Positions 62,726 to 64,000 of a stretch of DNA of 64,000 bases are shown here, one piece after another. Made by a program: the position numbers and the translations under genes. The notes under the pieces are model-generated. The model saw nothing but the letters and a program-made list of their open reading frames with translations. It was not told where the DNA came from and did no database searches. Positions within the stretch are counted from its first letter, which is position 1. Each line of letters starts with the position of its first letter. Source of the DNA: Muribaculum sp. An289. GTDB taxonomy: Bacteria > Bacteroidota > Bacteroidia > Bacteroidales > UBA932. Where the stretch lies: assembly GCF_002159555.1 (NCBI RefSeq), contig NZ_NFIV01000007.1, forward strand, positions 60,111 to 124,110. Direction: 5' to 3'.

Positions 62726-62830
62726 TATATTTGCATGCCGCCAGCATTGCATATTACCATATATTTTTTGCAGATATATCCTATAATTGCGAATTATCAT
62801 ATATTTGCGGATTATCATATAATTTATAGT
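62726..62830 (+). promoter_or_regulatory. Promoter box and AT-rich near-repeats before the YqaA-type gene
   Basis: TATATTTG at 62726-62733 and again at 62800-62807 both match the -7 consensus. Between and after them the words TTACCATATATTTTTTGC, ATTATCATATATTTGC and ATTATCATATAATTT recur about every 20-50 bases. The leader to the ATG at 62993 would be 185-250 bases. No known regulatory RNA was recognised. Confidence 0.4.
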
Positions 62831-62992
62831 CCTTGCACCGGCCGATTATCCATAGCGGATAGCGGTGACACCGGATGGCTACAAGTGGTTGTGCTACTAT
62901 ACTGGTTGGCTATATGTTGCGCACTATACATCGGCTGCGATATATATTGGCCGGCGGCGCTTGGACGGCAAATACATAAATGATTTGTACAA

Positions 62993-63433
62993 ATGGAATG
63001 GCTTTTAGACCTGGGGTATTTCGGACTTTTCATCGGAACGTTTTTAGCTGGTACAATCCTGCCTTTCAGTTCCGACGTACTGATGGTAGGCCTGCTGGCT
63101 GCCGGGGGAAATCCATGGCTATGCCTGTTGGTCGCCACCATAGGAAATTGGTTAGGCACAATACTCAATTACGTGCTTGGCTGGCTCGCACGGTGGGACT
63201 GGCTTGAAAAACTCTGCAAGGTAAAAGAGGAAACGCTTGTAAAACAGAAGAAAAACATCGACAGGTTCGGCCTCTGGCTCGCATTTTTCTCATGGCTTCC
63301 TGTCGTAGGCGCGATAGGTGTCATTGCCCTCGGTTTCTACAAAGTAAAACCTGTATGGTCCAACATCATGACTCTCATCGGCTGCTTCGTCCGCTTCTTC
63401 TTCTGGGTCCTTCTCAAAGGCCTGCTGTTCTGA
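62993..63433 (+). CDS. YqaA/DedA-type membrane protein (VTT domain)
   Basis: A 146-residue protein of four to five helices. The parts GYFGLFIGTFLAGTILPFSSD, ATIGNWLGTILNYVLGWL, and GLWLAFFSWLPVVGAIGVIALG match the YqaA branch of the DedA/SNARE-associated (VTT) superfamily. Members act in lipid scrambling or membrane homeostasis; the exact role is unknown. It is monocistronic. Confidence 0.88.
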   Translation: MEWLLDLGYFGLFIGTFLAGTILPFSSDVLMVGLLAAGGNPWLCLLVATIGNWLGTILNYVLGWLARWDWLEKLCKVKEETLVKQKKNIDRFGLWLAFFSWLPVVGAIGVIALGFYKVKPVWSNIMTLIGCFVRFFFWVLLKGLLF

Positions 63434-63441
63434 CTTTCCAT

Positions 63442-63489
63442 ATTGCTAATTCTTCACATTGCTAATTCTTCACATTGCTAATTCTTCAC
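63442..63489. repeat. 16-bp tandem repeat, three exact copies
   Basis: ATTGCTAATTCTTCAC is repeated three times without a mismatch (63442-63457, 63458-63473, 63474-63489), followed by a partial ATTGATAAC. It lies just after the YqaA-type gene. There is no inverted symmetry. Confidence 0.85.
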
Positions 63490-63594
63490 ATTGATAACGT
63501 TTCGGATTTCATATCCGGGCTTCACGCTTCTGGTTCCCGGCCTTGCTTCCTCGCCCCCCTTCACGTTTCTGTTACTACTTGCATCACGCTCGGT

Positions 63595-63734
63595 TGCCTG
63601 CCATGTCCTTGCTCTACTTCTCCATCTCTCCATCTCCCGGTCCTCTGCCCCTCGGTCTCCGTGACTCCGTCTCTCGGTCTTCCGTCCCTTCGTTTCCGTG
63701 GCTCGGTCTCGGTCTCCGTGGCCGAGGCCTGGAA
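63595..63734. repeat. Pyrimidine-rich low-complexity stretch
   Basis: A run rich in CTC, TCC and GGTCTCCGT words (CTCGGTCTCCGTGACTCCGT, TCTCGGTCTTCCGTCCC, CTCGGTCTCGGTCTCCGTGG). Overlapping open frames here arise from the low complexity and do not look like genes. Confidence 0.5.
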
Positions 63735-63905
63735 ATTTCCACCCCACAGCCAGCCTTCCTTTCCGGAGCCGCTGGCAATCAACGACTTGCAAAAACAGAG
63801 ATGGATTTGGGTGTCTTGGGAAGTACCCAAAAGCAGGGGACCTTTTCATAACTTGCTGATTATCAAAGAATCCATAAAGGAGGTGCTTGCCGTGGGGTGG
63901 AAAAC
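63735..63905. mobile_element. MITE-like palindromic element, copy 3
   Basis: The left end TTTCCACCCCACAGCCAGCC and right end GTGGGGTGGAAAA are terminal inverted repeats, the same as in copy 2. Inside are TTGCAAAAACAGAGATGGATTTGGG, diverged from the TTTACAAAAACCACATCTGCG block of copy 2, and AAGTACCCAA for the hairpin. Overall it is more diverged than the other two copies. No coding capacity. Confidence 0.6.
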
Positions 63906-63910
63906 CTGGA

Positions 63911-63977
63911 CCAACGGATAATTCCGGTTGGAATCTTCCGTGTCCTTATTTCTCTTCCATGACCCGAACAAAATCAA
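63911..63977. repeat. Flanking repeat adjoining copy 3
   Basis: CAACGGATAATTCCGGTTGG through GACCCGAACAAAATCAACTG repeats the 21533-21605 block at about 80% identity by eye. Here it lies to the right of the MITE-like element, at 21.5 kb to the left. It may continue past the window. Confidence 0.6.
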
Positions 63978-64000
63978 CTGCCATCCTTTCGGGAGAACAG

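Noticed and set aside
63475..63921. Overlapping open frames on both strands near the window end
   Set aside because: They come from the pyrimidine-rich low-complexity DNA and the MITE-like repeat, have odd composition and no known motif.
1..64000. tRNA or rRNA genes
   Set aside because: I looked through the gene-free gaps and saw no T-loop GTTCGA motif in a cloverleaf setting and no rRNA-like sequence; a covariance search would be needed to exclude them fully.

Overview
The window looks like chromosomal DNA of an anaerobic member of the Bacteroidales. The evidence is the promoters (a -7 box TAnnTTTG, in three places with a -33 TTTG exactly 20 bases upstream), the lack of Shine-Dalgarno sequences, many outer-membrane lipoproteins and beta-barrels, ATP-type PEP carboxykinase, a GH97 glycosidase, and redox genes (Hdr-like, 2-oxoacid:ferredoxin oxidoreductase, rubredoxin). 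A cysteate synthase homologue fits the sulfonolipid-making Bacteroidales such as Alistipes and relatives, but I cannot fix the family or genus. No rRNA, tRNA, CRISPR array, phage or complete insertion sequence was seen.

Layout. 1-1345: 5' end of rarA (minus strand), then a repeat-rich intergenic region. 1346-7846 (minus): a six-gene unit of GIN-domain lipoprotein, ABC ATPase, two MacB-type permeases, membrane fusion protein and TolC-like channel, which together would make a tripartite exporter. 7972-9378: rRNA uridine methyltransferase. 9450-14419: five genes for an Hdr/Qmo-like iron-sulfur complex (HdrC, HdrB, HdrA, HdrC, membrane HdrD). 14451-16729: cysteate synthase homologue translationally coupled to an MscS channel. 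16745-21428: PlsC-type acyltransferase (minus) and two tandem Ig-like (BIG2) lipoproteins sharing a C-terminal domain. 21429-24367: a 170-bp terminal-inverted-repeat element, queA, an AT-rich region with palindromes, an XRE regulator and a 53-residue rubredoxin. 24470-38641: housekeeping genes (pyrD, cinA; dipeptidase, rlmB, ABC-F, thioesterase and valS in one minus-strand run; DUF3467, maf, recQ, pckA).

38642-42353 is accessory: a DUF4143-type ATPase gene lies between two direct repeats of about 210 bp, each preceded by a degenerate array of 13-14-bp units, followed by a third lipoprotein with the shared C-terminal domain. 42617-45542 (minus): SAH/MTA-type deaminase, purine nucleoside phosphorylase and a metallo-hydrolase. 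45696-50465: ADP-forming acyl-CoA synthetase plus the four subunits of a 2-oxoacid:ferredoxin oxidoreductase, a set that can turn 2-oxoacids into acids with gain of ATP and reduced ferredoxin. 50652-53044: zapB-like and zapA genes, a probable 6S-type RNA, and RNase Y. 53129-62628 (minus): one long co-directional run with a DMT transporter, a duplicated barrel/lipoprotein pair, a 5'-nucleotidase, a nitrilase-family amidase, an atypical GH97 protein and an outer-membrane barrel. 62993-63433: a YqaA/DedA-type membrane protein, then repeats to the window end.

The points most worth following up are the Hdr-like complex next to cysteate synthase, the repeat-bracketed ATPase gene, the duplicated barrel/lipoprotein cassette, the shared C-terminal domain on three different stalks, and several families of intergenic palindromic repeats.
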